Below are positions 45,147 to 53,931 of a DNA stretch of 64,000 nt, piece by piece (position 1 is the first letter of the stretch; every line of letters starts with the position of its first letter). A program made the position numbers and the translations under genes. Origin of the DNA: Methylomonas methanica (lineage in GTDB: Bacteria > Pseudomonadota > Gammaproteobacteria > Methylococcales > Methylomonadaceae); the NCBI GenBank assembly GCA_001644045.1, contig LUUF01000050.1, forward strand, positions 124,001 through 188,000, in the 5' to 3' direction. Under the pieces are notes generated by a model. It saw nothing but the letters and a program-made list of their open reading frames with translations, was not told the origin of the DNA and made no database searches.

Positions 45147-45829
45147 CCGCGATGTTGGCTAGCGTGAATAGTCTGGCCGAAGCCTTGCTGGTCGAAGCCG
45201 CCGCCGTCGATATTATCGATTTAAAACAACCGGCTCGCGGTGCGCTGGGTGCCTTGGATGTTGCCACGGTTGCCGATATTGTCCGTAACTTGCAGCCGGA
45301 AAGCTGCGTTAGCGCCACTATCGGCGATTTGCCGATGCAGCCCGAGTTAATACTGCCGGCCGTGCAAGCCATGGCGGCTACCGGCGTGAATTATGTGAAG
45401 ATCGGATTTTTTCCGGGCGGCGATTGGCAGGCCTGCATCGATGGTTTACAGGCGATTGCCGCGCGGGGCGTGGCCTTGGTGGCCGTATTGTTTGCCGATA
45501 CCCGCCCGGATTTTGCGATCATCAATGCCTTAGCCAAGGCCGGGTTTCACGGTGTGATGTTGGATACCGCCGATAAACAGCTTGGCTCATTGACGCGACT
45601 GATGACTCTCGACGAATTGCAAATCTTTGTCGACAGGGTGGCGAGTCTGGGCTTAATGAGTGGATTGGCGGGATCCTTACGCGCCGGTGATGTCGCGCAT
45701 TTGTTGCCGTTAGGCCCGGATTATTTGGGATTTCGCGGGGCCTTATGCCGACAGCACACCCGCACCGCGCAACTGGATGTCACGCAAATTTCTATTCTTA
45801 GAAAACATTGGCAGGCTTTAGCCTATTGA
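45143..45829 (+). CDS. mfnB: (5-formylfuran-3-yl)methyl phosphate synthase
   Basis: MfnB (formerly DUF556), 228 residues, a TIM barrel that condenses two glyceraldehyde-3-phosphate molecules to the furan precursor of methanofuran. The lysine motif I-I-D-L-K-Q-P-A-R-G-A-L-G-A, the strand V-N-Y-V-K-I-G-F-F and the end motif G-L-A-G-S-L-R-A-G-D-V are present. The start is the ATG inside the DUF447 stop (ATGA); a longer frame exists from 45092. In methylotrophs the product feeds the methanofuran analogue used by the formyltransferase/hydrolase complex in formaldehyde oxidation. Confidence 0.9.
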   Translation: MTAMLASVNSLAEALLVEAAAVDIIDLKQPARGALGALDVATVADIVRNLQPESCVSATIGDLPMQPELILPAVQAMAATGVNYVKIGFFPGGDWQACIDGLQAIAARGVALVAVLFADTRPDFAIINALAKAGFHGVMLDTADKQLGSLTRLMTLDELQIFVDRVASLGLMSGLAGSLRAGDVAHLLPLGPDYLGFRGALCRQHTRTAQLDVTQISILRKHWQALAY

Positions 45830-45946
45830 ATGCCCCTACCGATGAGTTACAGCACCCATCGCATTATCGACATAACAATAACGCTAGCCGCTAACAGGCT
45901 TAAATCTACATAATGTCGGCAGACTGGCAAACAGCAAGGGAACACT

Positions 45947-48900
45947 GTGGAGCAATATAGCGAACAAGACCAGGCAAGGCGTCTGCTTTGGACGGTGCTG
46001 CTGCTTTTACTTGCGCAGTTGTTCAGCTTGTATTTTCCGCTATCGGAGCACTTACGGCCGTTTGCGAGCCAATCCTTGGGCCTGCACACGTTGATGGAAG
46101 GCTTTTCCATCGTGATTTCCGCGTTGGTATTCGCGGTCGGTTGGAGCGTCTATCAAAAGGAGAATTCCGCCGGATTCATGATGCTGGCCTGCTGTTTTTT
46201 AGGCGTGGCCATCCTGGATTTGATGCATACCCTGTCTTTCAAAGGCATGCCGGCCTTTATTACCGAGAGCGATTCGGAGAAAGCCATCGCTTTTTGGCTA
46301 ATGGCGCGCGGGTTTGCGGCGATAGGTTTGGTCATGGGATGGTTGTTGCCAAGCCGGCAAATAACACCGGTATCGCGCTTATTGATGTTGGGCGGTGTGC
46401 TGCTCTATATTGCCCTGGGCTGCTGGATAGTATTTTTCCATCAAGACTGGTTACCGCGTACCTTTGACGAAGCCCAAGGCTTAACGGCATTCAAAAAAGC
46501 TTGCGAGTACCTACTGGCCGGTATCTATGGTTTAAGCGCCATTGGCTATGTGTGCCAAACCCGGCGCCAACATTCCTACGATCCGGCCGGCCTGGCAGCG
46601 GCAGCGGCCATCATGGCCATGAGTGAGTTGTTCGTGACCTTTTATGCCAGCGTGACCGATTTGTATATTCTGTTGGGGCATGTCTATAAGGTGGTCGCCT
46701 ATGCCCTGATTTACCGTTCGGTCTTTCTCAACAGCATCCAACTGCCTTACCAGCGGCTCTACCAAGCTCACCAGGCGCTGTCGGGCAGCGAAGCGAAATT
46801 CCACGCGATTATCGAAGAGTCGCCGATTGCTTATGCTTTGCATGATAGTCAAGGCAATATCAGTTACTTGAACTCGGCTTTCGTGAAAACCTTTGGTTAT
46901 ACCTTGGCCGATATTCCGACCTTGGCGGAATGGTGGTGGCATGCCCATCCCGAGGCCGAATATCGGCAGCAAGTTATCGATAATTGGCATAATTATCAGC
47001 GTGCGCCCAATTCCGCGGACGAGTCCAGTCAAACCGCGGAATTGAAAGTGTGTTGCAAGGATGGCAGGTGCCGGATGGTATTGATCAATATCGTCTTGTT
47101 GGGCGATAGCTTGGCAGGCAGTCAATTGCTGATTTTGCGCGATATTTCCGAGCGCGTGGAGGCGATGCACAAACTGGCCGACTCGGTAAACATGCTGCAA
47201 ACCGTCATCAACACCATCCCCAGCCGGGTGTTCTGGAAAGATCTCAATTACCGTTATCTGGGCGCTAATTTAGCCTTCAGTAAGGATGCCGGGCTGGACA
47301 GCCCCGCCGAATTGATAGGCAAGTCGGATGAGCAATTGGTTTGGCGAGATTTGGCGCGCTTATATCGAGCAGACGATAAACAGGTAATCGACAGTAATAC
47401 CGCAAAATTGGGTTACGAAGAAACGCAATTAGGTCCGCAAGGGAAATCGATGTATCTGAGGACCTCAAAGGTGCCTTTGCGCAATTTGCAACAGCAGACT
47501 ATCGGCGTGTTGGGTGTGTACGAGGACATTACCGCGCGAAAAAGTGCCGAAGAGGAAATGCAACTGGCCGCCTTGGTGTATTTAAATAGCAGCGAGGCGA
47601 TGATGGTTACTGATGCGACGGGCACCATCATCACCGTTAACCCGGCATTTACCACGGTAACCGGTTATTCGGCGGATGAAGTGATAGGCCGCGCCTTTGT
47701 CAGCGGCGCTAACGAGCATCACGATCAGGCTTTCTATAAAACCGTATTGCGGGTAATCAATACCAATGGGCATTGGGCCGGCGAAATCAGCGGCCGCCGC
47801 AAGAACGGCGAGGATTGCATACAGTGGGTAACCATCAACTCCATTCTGAATGAGAGCGGTGGCGTGCACAGGCGGGTGGCGCTGATCGCGGATATTACCG
47901 ACCGCAAAAAATCCGAGGAGCTGATTTGGCGGCAAGCCAATTTCGATCCGCTGACCGGTTTGCCGAATCGGAATATGTTTTTAGATAGGCTCAATCAGGA
48001 AATCAAAAAGGCTTTTCGGCACGGCCAGCACGTAGCGCTGATGTTTCTGGACCTGGACCGCTTCAAGGATGTTAACGACAGCATGGGCCACTTCATGGGC
48101 GACATCCTGTTGAAGGAAGCTGCGCGGCGCATCAGCGGCTGCGTACGTGATTGCGACAGCATCGCCAGACTGGGCGGCGATGAATTCACCGTGATTCTGG
48201 GCGAGCTGGATCAGGTCGATGGCGTAAACCGGATCGCTAGGAATATTTTACAGCGGCTGGCGGAGCCGTTTCATTTGGGAAACGAGACCGCGTATATATC
48301 CGGCAGTATAGGCATTGCGCTGTATCCGGACGACGCGCTGGACACCGATGCCTTATTAAAAAATGCCGATCAAGCAATGTATGCCGCCAAAAATCAGGGC
48401 CGGGACCGCTACCATTATTTCACTGCCTTGATGCAGCAGAATGCCCAGCTACGCATGCGTCTGGCCAACGATTTGCACGGTGCGCTGGCCCGGCAGCAGT
48501 TTTTATTGCATTACCAACCGATCATCGAATTCGCCAGCGGCAGCATCACCAAAGCGGAAGCTCTGCTGCGTTGGCAACATCCGACCTTGGGTATGGTGAG
48601 TCCGGCCGAATTTATTCCGGTTGCGGAAGATACCGGGGTTATCGTCGATATCGGCGATTGGGTTTTCGATACCGCCGTGCGTCAGGCCAAGCAGTGGCGG
48701 CAACGCTATCATCCGGATTTCCAGATCAGCGTGAATAAATCGCCGGTGCAGTTCCGCAGGCAAGCCACGGAAACCAATCAATGGCTGGCATTGTTGCAGG
48801 AACTGGATTTGCCGGGTCAGAGCGTAATCGTCGAAATTACCGAAGGCTTGATACTGGATGCCAGCAACAGCACTCGCGAGCAGTTGTTGGTATTTCGCAA

Positions 48901-49249
48901 TGTCGGCATGCAGGTGGCCTTGGACGATTTCGGCACCGGTTATTCGTCATTGGCTTATTTGAAAAAATTCGACATCGATTACATCAAGATAGACCAAGCC
49001 TTCGTTAGAAGTCTGGTGGCCGGCTCCAGCGATATGGCCTTATGCGAAGCCATCGTGGTGATGGCGCATAAGCTGGGCATTAAAGTGGTCGCCGAAGGCA
49101 TAGAGACCCAGGAACAATACGATCTATTAAAACGAATGGGCTGCGATTACGGTCAAGGCTATTTAATTTCCAGGCCGGTTCCGGCAGACCAGTTCGAACT
49201 GCTGCTCGATAAGGCAGTCGCACAATGTCAACAAGATCGCGATGAGTGA
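45947..49249 (+). CDS. Membrane PAS-GGDEF-EAL cyclic-di-GMP enzyme
   Basis: Protein of 1100 residues. The N-terminal membrane domain (about 10-250) has seven or eight helices and resembles MASE3 (T-L-S-F-K-G-M-P and L-M-A-R). Three PAS regions follow (about 285-660). The GGDEF domain has R-L-G-G-D-E-F with an R-x-x-D I-site (R-D-C-D) five residues before it. The EAL domain (about 840-1095) keeps E-A-L-L-R, V-N-K-S-P-V-Q-F, V-E-I-T-E, D-D-F-G-T-G, I-K-I-D and V-A-E-G-I-E-T, so both synthesis and hydrolysis look possible. GTG 45947 has AAGGGA upstream. It is a single gene. Confidence 0.93.
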   Translation: MEQYSEQDQARRLLWTVLLLLLAQLFSLYFPLSEHLRPFASQSLGLHTLMEGFSIVISALVFAVGWSVYQKENSAGFMMLACCFLGVAILDLMHTLSFKGMPAFITESDSEKAIAFWLMARGFAAIGLVMGWLLPSRQITPVSRLLMLGGVLLYIALGCWIVFFHQDWLPRTFDEAQGLTAFKKACEYLLAGIYGLSAIGYVCQTRRQHSYDPAGLAAAAAIMAMSELFVTFYASVTDLYILLGHVYKVVAYALIYRSVFLNSIQLPYQRLYQAHQALSGSEAKFHAIIEESPIAYALHDSQGNISYLNSAFVKTFGYTLADIPTLAEWWWHAHPEAEYRQQVIDNWHNYQRAPNSADESSQTAELKVCCKDGRCRMVLINIVLLGDSLAGSQLLILRDISERVEAMHKLADSVNMLQTVINTIPSRVFWKDLNYRYLGANLAFSKDAGLDSPAELIGKSDEQLVWRDLARLYRADDKQVIDSNTAKLGYEETQLGPQGKSMYLRTSKVPLRNLQQQTIGVLGVYEDITARKSAEEEMQLAALVYLNSSEAMMVTDATGTIITVNPAFTTVTGYSADEVIGRAFVSGANEHHDQAFYKTVLRVINTNGHWAGEISGRRKNGEDCIQWVTINSILNESGGVHRRVALIADITDRKKSEELIWRQANFDPLTGLPNRNMFLDRLNQEIKKAFRHGQHVALMFLDLDRFKDVNDSMGHFMGDILLKEAARRISGCVRDCDSIARLGGDEFTVILGELDQVDGVNRIARNILQRLAEPFHLGNETAYISGSIGIALYPDDALDTDALLKNADQAMYAAKNQGRDRYHYFTALMQQNAQLRMRLANDLHGALARQQFLLHYQPIIEFASGSITKAEALLRWQHPTLGMVSPAEFIPVAEDTGVIVDIGDWVFDTAVRQAKQWRQRYHPDFQISVNKSPVQFRRQATETNQWLALLQELDLPGQSVIVEITEGLILDASNSTREQLLVFRNVGMQVALDDFGTGYSSLAYLKKFDIDYIKIDQAFVRSLVAGSSDMALCEAIVVMAHKLGIKVVAEGIETQEQYDLLKRMGCDYGQGYLISRPVPADQFELLLDKAVAQCQQDRDE

Positions 49250-49382
49250 GGGAGAGGCTAGCCAAGGCATCGGTGCGTCAGTTGAAGCTTTGCTGAACAA
49301 ATTCCCCGCCTGATATTGTTTTAGATGGCTAAACGGCGATTCGGCCGCTTTAGCCAACTGTCCCGGCCGCCAGCCTGATAAA

Positions 49383-50306
49383 ATGCGCGGCATGAATACA
49401 ACCTTGATGCAAATGACCGTGCTGATGCTCTGCGGCGCCGGTTGGCGGGTTTTGATGCCCAACCGTCTGTCGGCGGACCAGACTCGGCTGGTGTTAACCA
49501 GCGTGGTTTATTACTTTTTTATGCCGGTCATGGTGCTGGATGTTCTGTGGCGAGCCGATATTGGTTGGCAGTCGTTGCAATATTCCGCCCTGGGTTCCAT
49601 CAGCATCTTGTTGTCTATTGTGGCTAGCTGGATGACGGCCAAGCTATGTAGATTTAAGAATCAGCAAACCGGGGCGGTAATTTTGGCGGCAGCTTTTCCA
49701 AACGTCACCTATCTAGGTTTGCCTGTATTGGAACAGATATTCGGCGACTGGACCCGATCTTTGGTCATCCAGATTGATTTGTTTGCCGAAGCGCCCTTGG
49801 TTTATACCTTGGGCATCATGCTGGCTCGCCATTACGGTGCAACCGGGGAGCCGAAGCCAAAATCGGTCTTGGCGTTTTTCAACGCACCGCCATTCTGGGC
49901 TGCTTTTGTAGCGGTAGTGTTAAACCTTAATCAGGTGCCAATACCGTTTTGGTTGGCCGGCTTACTGCAAAAATGTTCCGGAGCGGTCGCTCCGTTGATG
50001 ATTTTTTCTTTAGGCTTGGCACTTAGTTGGCGGGATATACGTGTGCGTAATTTACCGTTCATCGCACCCACCGTATTGATTAAGTTGTGGTTGATGCCCT
50101 TGATTGCGTTGTGGCTGGCAAACTTGCTCAATTTGACGGGCCACCCCAAAGCTGCGGCCGTGATGGATATAGCCATGCCGAGCATGGTAATGGGCATCGT
50201 GCTGTGCGACCGTTATAAGCTGGACAGCGGTTTATACGCGATGGCCGTGACGGTGACGACGGCTTTGAGTTTAGCTAGCTTACCGCTCTGGTATCGGGTG
50301 TTATGA
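49383..50306 (+). CDS. AEC family transporter
   Basis: Permease of 307 residues in the auxin-efflux-carrier/malonate family, with about ten membrane helices in two halves. It has A-A-F-P-N-V-T-Y-L-G-L-P-V after the first half and M-P-S-M-V-M-G-I near the C-terminus. The substrate is unknown. The stop overlaps the CinA-like gene by four bases (ATGA). An alternative start lies at ATG 49392. Confidence 0.88.
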   Translation: MRGMNTTLMQMTVLMLCGAGWRVLMPNRLSADQTRLVLTSVVYYFFMPVMVLDVLWRADIGWQSLQYSALGSISILLSIVASWMTAKLCRFKNQQTGAVILAAAFPNVTYLGLPVLEQIFGDWTRSLVIQIDLFAEAPLVYTLGIMLARHYGATGEPKPKSVLAFFNAPPFWAAFVAVVLNLNQVPIPFWLAGLLQKCSGAVAPLMIFSLGLALSWRDIRVRNLPFIAPTVLIKLWLMPLIALWLANLLNLTGHPKAAAVMDIAMPSMVMGIVLCDRYKLDSGLYAMAVTVTTALSLASLPLWYRVL

Positions 50307-51529
50307 AACAAGTCGCCGAAATATTCTCGCAAGGCGAGGAAATCGTCTGCGGGCAGACCGTGGACAGCAATGCCGCCTGGCTCTCCCAGCAATTGGTCGA
50401 GCTTGGCTTCACGCTAAAACGCCATACGGCGGTGGGCGATAATCTCGAAGACTTGATTGCGTTGTTTACGGAGATAGCCGGACGCGCGGATTGCTGTATT
50501 TGCACCGGCGGCCTGGGGCCGACCATCGACGACTTAACCGCCGAAGCGGTCAGCATTGCCAGCGGTCAGCCTTTGCAATTCGACGCCCAGGTGTTTGCGG
50601 AAATTCAAGAGTATTACGCCCGCCGCAATCGGGCGATGCCGGAAGCGAATCGCAAGCAGGCCATGTTGCCGCAGTCCGCGGTACGCATCGACAATGCTTA
50701 CGGCACCGCGCCGGGCTTTGCCTTGCAATTCAAGCGTTGCTGGTTTGTGTTTCTGCCGGGCGTACCGTCGGAAATGAAACAGATGTTCACGGCCCTGGTG
50801 CGCCTACAATTGCTGCAACGCTTTCCCTTGCAGCCGGATTGTCTGGTGACCTTGCGCAGCATAGGCATAGGCGAATCGGCGATTCAGCAATGTCTGGACG
50901 GTATACAACTGCCGGAGGGCGTACAACTGGGCTTTCGCGCCGCGCCGGACGAAGTGCAAACCAAACTGTTATTTCCCGGCGATTTTCCGGAATCCAACAA
51001 ACAGGCTTGCGTAGCCGATGTTGCGGAGCGGATCGGCGCTTATGTGTTTGCTATGGACGGTCTACACGAACAGCAAGGCGATCTGCTGGACGTGGTGGCT
51101 GCCGCGATGAGCGCAAAACGCTGCTCCCTAGCGTTGATGGAAACCGCCAGCCAGGGCCTGCTGGCCGCCAAATGCTTGGGACACAAATGGTTGGCTCGCG
51201 TTGAAGTCAATCTCGATTGGGGACGCAACACAGGAGCATGGTCCGGCCAAGCGGTTGCCGACGATTTACAGCCCATCGCCCGGGTCTGGGCAGAGCAGCT
51301 TAAAGCCCGCGAGCAAACCGATTTTGCCTTGGTGCAGCTGTATAGCGGCAGCGCCGAAGACTATAGCGATAAAGATAAAACCATCGTCCTTTATAATGCC
51401 TTGGCTACACCCAGCGGTGTGGTCTCGACCCAGCTAAATGCGCACGGCCCCCTTAAACACAAACAAAACCAGGCTGCCTTACTGGCGCTGGACTTACTTA
51501 GACGTTACCTACAAAACAAATGCCTTTAA
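50303..51529 (+). CDS. CinA-like protein with degenerate amidase domain
   Basis: Protein of 408 residues. The N-terminal MoCF-like domain matches CinA: G-Q-T-V-D-S-N-A-A-W-L-S-Q-Q-L, C-T-G-G-L-G-P-T-I-D-D and L-P-G-V-P-S-E-M-K. The C-terminal domain is aligned by L-L-A-A-K but lacks the nicotinamide-mononucleotide amidase signature: where A-E-S-C-T-G-G is expected it has M-E-T-A-S-Q-G, and the T-Y-S-N and G-I-A-G-P motifs are missing. The amidase is probably inactive, leaving perhaps an ADP-ribose pyrophosphatase-type activity. It overlaps the ABC-F gene by ten bases. Confidence 0.82.
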   Translation: MKQVAEIFSQGEEIVCGQTVDSNAAWLSQQLVELGFTLKRHTAVGDNLEDLIALFTEIAGRADCCICTGGLGPTIDDLTAEAVSIASGQPLQFDAQVFAEIQEYYARRNRAMPEANRKQAMLPQSAVRIDNAYGTAPGFALQFKRCWFVFLPGVPSEMKQMFTALVRLQLLQRFPLQPDCLVTLRSIGIGESAIQQCLDGIQLPEGVQLGFRAAPDEVQTKLLFPGDFPESNKQACVADVAERIGAYVFAMDGLHEQQGDLLDVVAAAMSAKRCSLALMETASQGLLAAKCLGHKWLARVEVNLDWGRNTGAWSGQAVADDLQPIARVWAEQLKAREQTDFALVQLYSGSAEDYSDKDKTIVLYNALATPSGVVSTQLNAHGPLKHKQNQAALLALDLLRRYLQNKCL

Positions 51530-53406
51530 TTCGCTTAACCAATGTTTCCATCGCCTTCGGCACCCATGCGCTGCTCGATAACGCCGCTTTTCAACTCGAT
51601 GCCGGCGAACGGGTCGGCCTGTTGGGCCGCAACGGCGAGGGTAAATCGACGTTGATGAAAATCATCGCCGGCGATATTCATGCCGATCATGGCGAAATCT
51701 GGAAACAGCCAGAACTGCGCCTGGCCTGGCTGGAGCAATCGCCCGATCTGGACGAAAACGAAAGCATTTACGAAGCGGTCGCCGGCGGTCTGGGCGAGTT
51801 GGGACACTTGATCGCCCGTTATCACGAATTGTTACACCACATGGACGGCAGCGAGCAGTCGCTGCAAGCCTTGGGCGACGTGCAGCACAAGCTGGAAGCC
51901 GACAACGGTTGGGAGTTTCAAACCAGGGTCGAAGCGGTGTTAAGCAAACTGCAATTGCCGGCGGACGTACTGGTCGGCAGCCTGTCCGGTGGCTGGAAGC
52001 GGCGGGTGGCCTTGGCGCGGGCCTTGGTGATCGACCCGGAAGTGCTGTTGCTGGACGAGCCGACCAACCATCTGGATTTCGAAAGCATCGCCTGGCTGGA
52101 AGAGCAAATCCTGGCCTTCCAGGGCGCGGTAATGTTTGTCACCCATGACCGGGCTTTTTTACAAAAATTGGCGACGCGCATTATTGATTTGGATCGCGGC
52201 CAATTGACTTCCTGGGCCGGTAATTATCAAGACTATCTGACGCGCAAGGCGGCGGCCCTGGAGGATGAAGCCAATCAAAATGCGGAATTCGACAAGAAGC
52301 TGGCCAAGGAAGAAGTCTGGATCAGGCAAGGCGTCAAGGCGCGGCGGACGCGTAACGAAGGCCGGGTCAGGGCATTGAAACGCTTGCGCGCCGAACGCTC
52401 CGAACGCCGCAATACCCAAGGCACCGCCAAACTGAGCCTGAACAAAGGCGAGGCCTCCGGCAAGAAAGTCGTCGAGGCCATCGACGTGAATTTTAATTAT
52501 GGCGATAGAACTATCATCAAGGACTTTTCGCTGCGCATCGAACGCGGCGACAAGATCGGTTTGATCGGCAACAACGGCGCCGGTAAATCCACCTTATTGA
52601 AGCTGCTGCTCGGCCAATTGCAGCCGACTACCGGTACCATCGAACTGGGTACCAATCTGCAAATCGCTTACTTCGATCAATTGCGCGAACAACTCGACCC
52701 GGAAATCTCGGTGGCCGACAGCGTGTTGGATGGCGGCGAGTTTGTCGATACGCCGGATGGCAAGCGCCATGTGATGTCCTATCTGGCCGATTTTCTATTC
52801 GCTCCGGCCCGCGCCCGATCGCCGGTCAAAAGCCTGTCCGGCGGCGAGAAAAACCGCCTGCTGTTGGCGCGCTTGTTTACCAAGACCGCCAACCTGATCG
52901 TGATGGACGAACCGACCAACGATCTGGATTTGGAAACCCTGGAGATTTTGGAAGAAAAACTGGTCGAGTACCAAGGCACCTTGTTACTGGTCAGCCATGA
53001 CCGGGAGTTTCTGGATAACGTCGTCACCAGCGTGCTGGTGTTCGAAGGCGAGGGCAGGGTGGAGGAATACATCGGCGGTTACGCCGACTGGTTTGCGCTG
53101 ATGGAGCAGAACAAAAAAGCCGAAGCGGTAAAAATCGCCGAACAAGCGGTTAAAAAGGAAAAACCCAAAACCAGCCCGGCCAAAAAGCTGAGCTTTAAAG
53201 AACAGCGGGAACTGGAACAATTGCCCGCGCTGATCGAACAACTGGAAACCCTGCAAACCCAGCTGACGGCGGAAATGAATGAAGCCAATTTTTATAAGCA
53301 AAGCCCGGATGCTGTGGCCGCCAAACTGGCGCAATTGCAAACCGCCGAGGCCGATCTAAGCCAAGCTTATCAGCGTTGGGATGAATTGGAAGCGATGCAG
53401 GGCTGA
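51520..53406 (+). CDS. ABC-F family ATPase, Uup/YheS type
   Basis: Soluble protein of 628 residues with two ABC cassettes and no membrane domain. Walker A motifs are G-R-N-G-E-G-K-S-T and G-N-N-G-A-G-K-S-T. Signature motifs are L-S-G-G-W-K-R-R and L-S-G-G-E-K-N-R, and Walker B L-L-D-E-P-T-N-H-L and V-M-D-E-P-T-N-D-L. The charged linker (about 240-320) and the C-terminal coiled coil fit Uup, which binds ribosomes and branched DNA. EttA lacks that C-terminal coil. Name given by family only. Confidence 0.9.
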   Translation: MPLIRLTNVSIAFGTHALLDNAAFQLDAGERVGLLGRNGEGKSTLMKIIAGDIHADHGEIWKQPELRLAWLEQSPDLDENESIYEAVAGGLGELGHLIARYHELLHHMDGSEQSLQALGDVQHKLEADNGWEFQTRVEAVLSKLQLPADVLVGSLSGGWKRRVALARALVIDPEVLLLDEPTNHLDFESIAWLEEQILAFQGAVMFVTHDRAFLQKLATRIIDLDRGQLTSWAGNYQDYLTRKAAALEDEANQNAEFDKKLAKEEVWIRQGVKARRTRNEGRVRALKRLRAERSERRNTQGTAKLSLNKGEASGKKVVEAIDVNFNYGDRTIIKDFSLRIERGDKIGLIGNNGAGKSTLLKLLLGQLQPTTGTIELGTNLQIAYFDQLREQLDPEISVADSVLDGGEFVDTPDGKRHVMSYLADFLFAPARARSPVKSLSGGEKNRLLLARLFTKTANLIVMDEPTNDLDLETLEILEEKLVEYQGTLLLVSHDREFLDNVVTSVLVFEGEGRVEEYIGGYADWFALMEQNKKAEAVKIAEQAVKKEKPKTSPAKKLSFKEQRELEQLPALIEQLETLQTQLTAEMNEANFYKQSPDAVAAKLAQLQTAEADLSQAYQRWDELEAMQG

Positions 53407-53411
53407 GGGTT

Positions 53412-53831
53412 TTAACCGGTTAGGTCTGTTGGCAGTTCGATATTCAATAGTGCAATCAGGCTGTTGGGGTGGCCTTGCAGGAATTTGATGATCTCTATCC
53501 TGGCCGTGTCGGTTGCTATATTCCGGGCTTCCAGGGCTCGCAACATATTGTCGAAAGCCAGGCGCCGTTTTAGACCGGCCGCGCTTTGGTCGCGCCGGCA
53601 GCCGAACGCGTCCATCAGTGTGGAGCCGCAGCGGCAATTTCTGAATACTTCGACCAGGATCAGCCCGTCGTCCTCGATGGCGGATCGCAGCGACGAACGG
53701 CCTCTAGGCATGTCCTGGGTTTCGATAAAAAACTGCTCGGCGGAGATGTAGACATAGCCGCAACTGGCGCAGGTTTTTGGAAACGTTGAGTCTAGCAAGG
53801 CGCGCAAGCCTTCGAAATCTTGAATATCCAT
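53412..53831 (-). CDS. Cysteine-rich protein of unknown function
   Basis: Protein of 139 residues starting at M-D-I-Q-D-F-E-G (53831; a longer frame begins at 53873). Two cysteine knuckles, C-A-S-C-G-Y-V-Y near the N-terminus and N-C-R-C-G-S-T in the middle, look like a zinc ribbon, with a further Cys at A-F-G-C-R. The C-terminal half is helical. I do not recognise the family. It is divergent from the hemerythrin kinase and convergent with the ABC-F gene. Confidence 0.65.
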   Translation of the reverse strand: MDIQDFEGLRALLDSTFPKTCASCGYVYISAEQFFIETQDMPRGRSSLRSAIEDDGLILVEVFRNCRCGSTLMDAFGCRRDQSAAGLKRRLAFDNMLRALEARNIATDTARIEIIKFLQGHPNSLIALLNIELPTDLTG

Positions 53832-53931
53832 ACCAATACGTGAGTCTTGAAAAATCCGGCAGAGTAAATGCATTATGCCATAATGCCAGAAGGCGGTAAT
53901 CAGCCAGGACGCTTCTGATAACGGATCGCGG

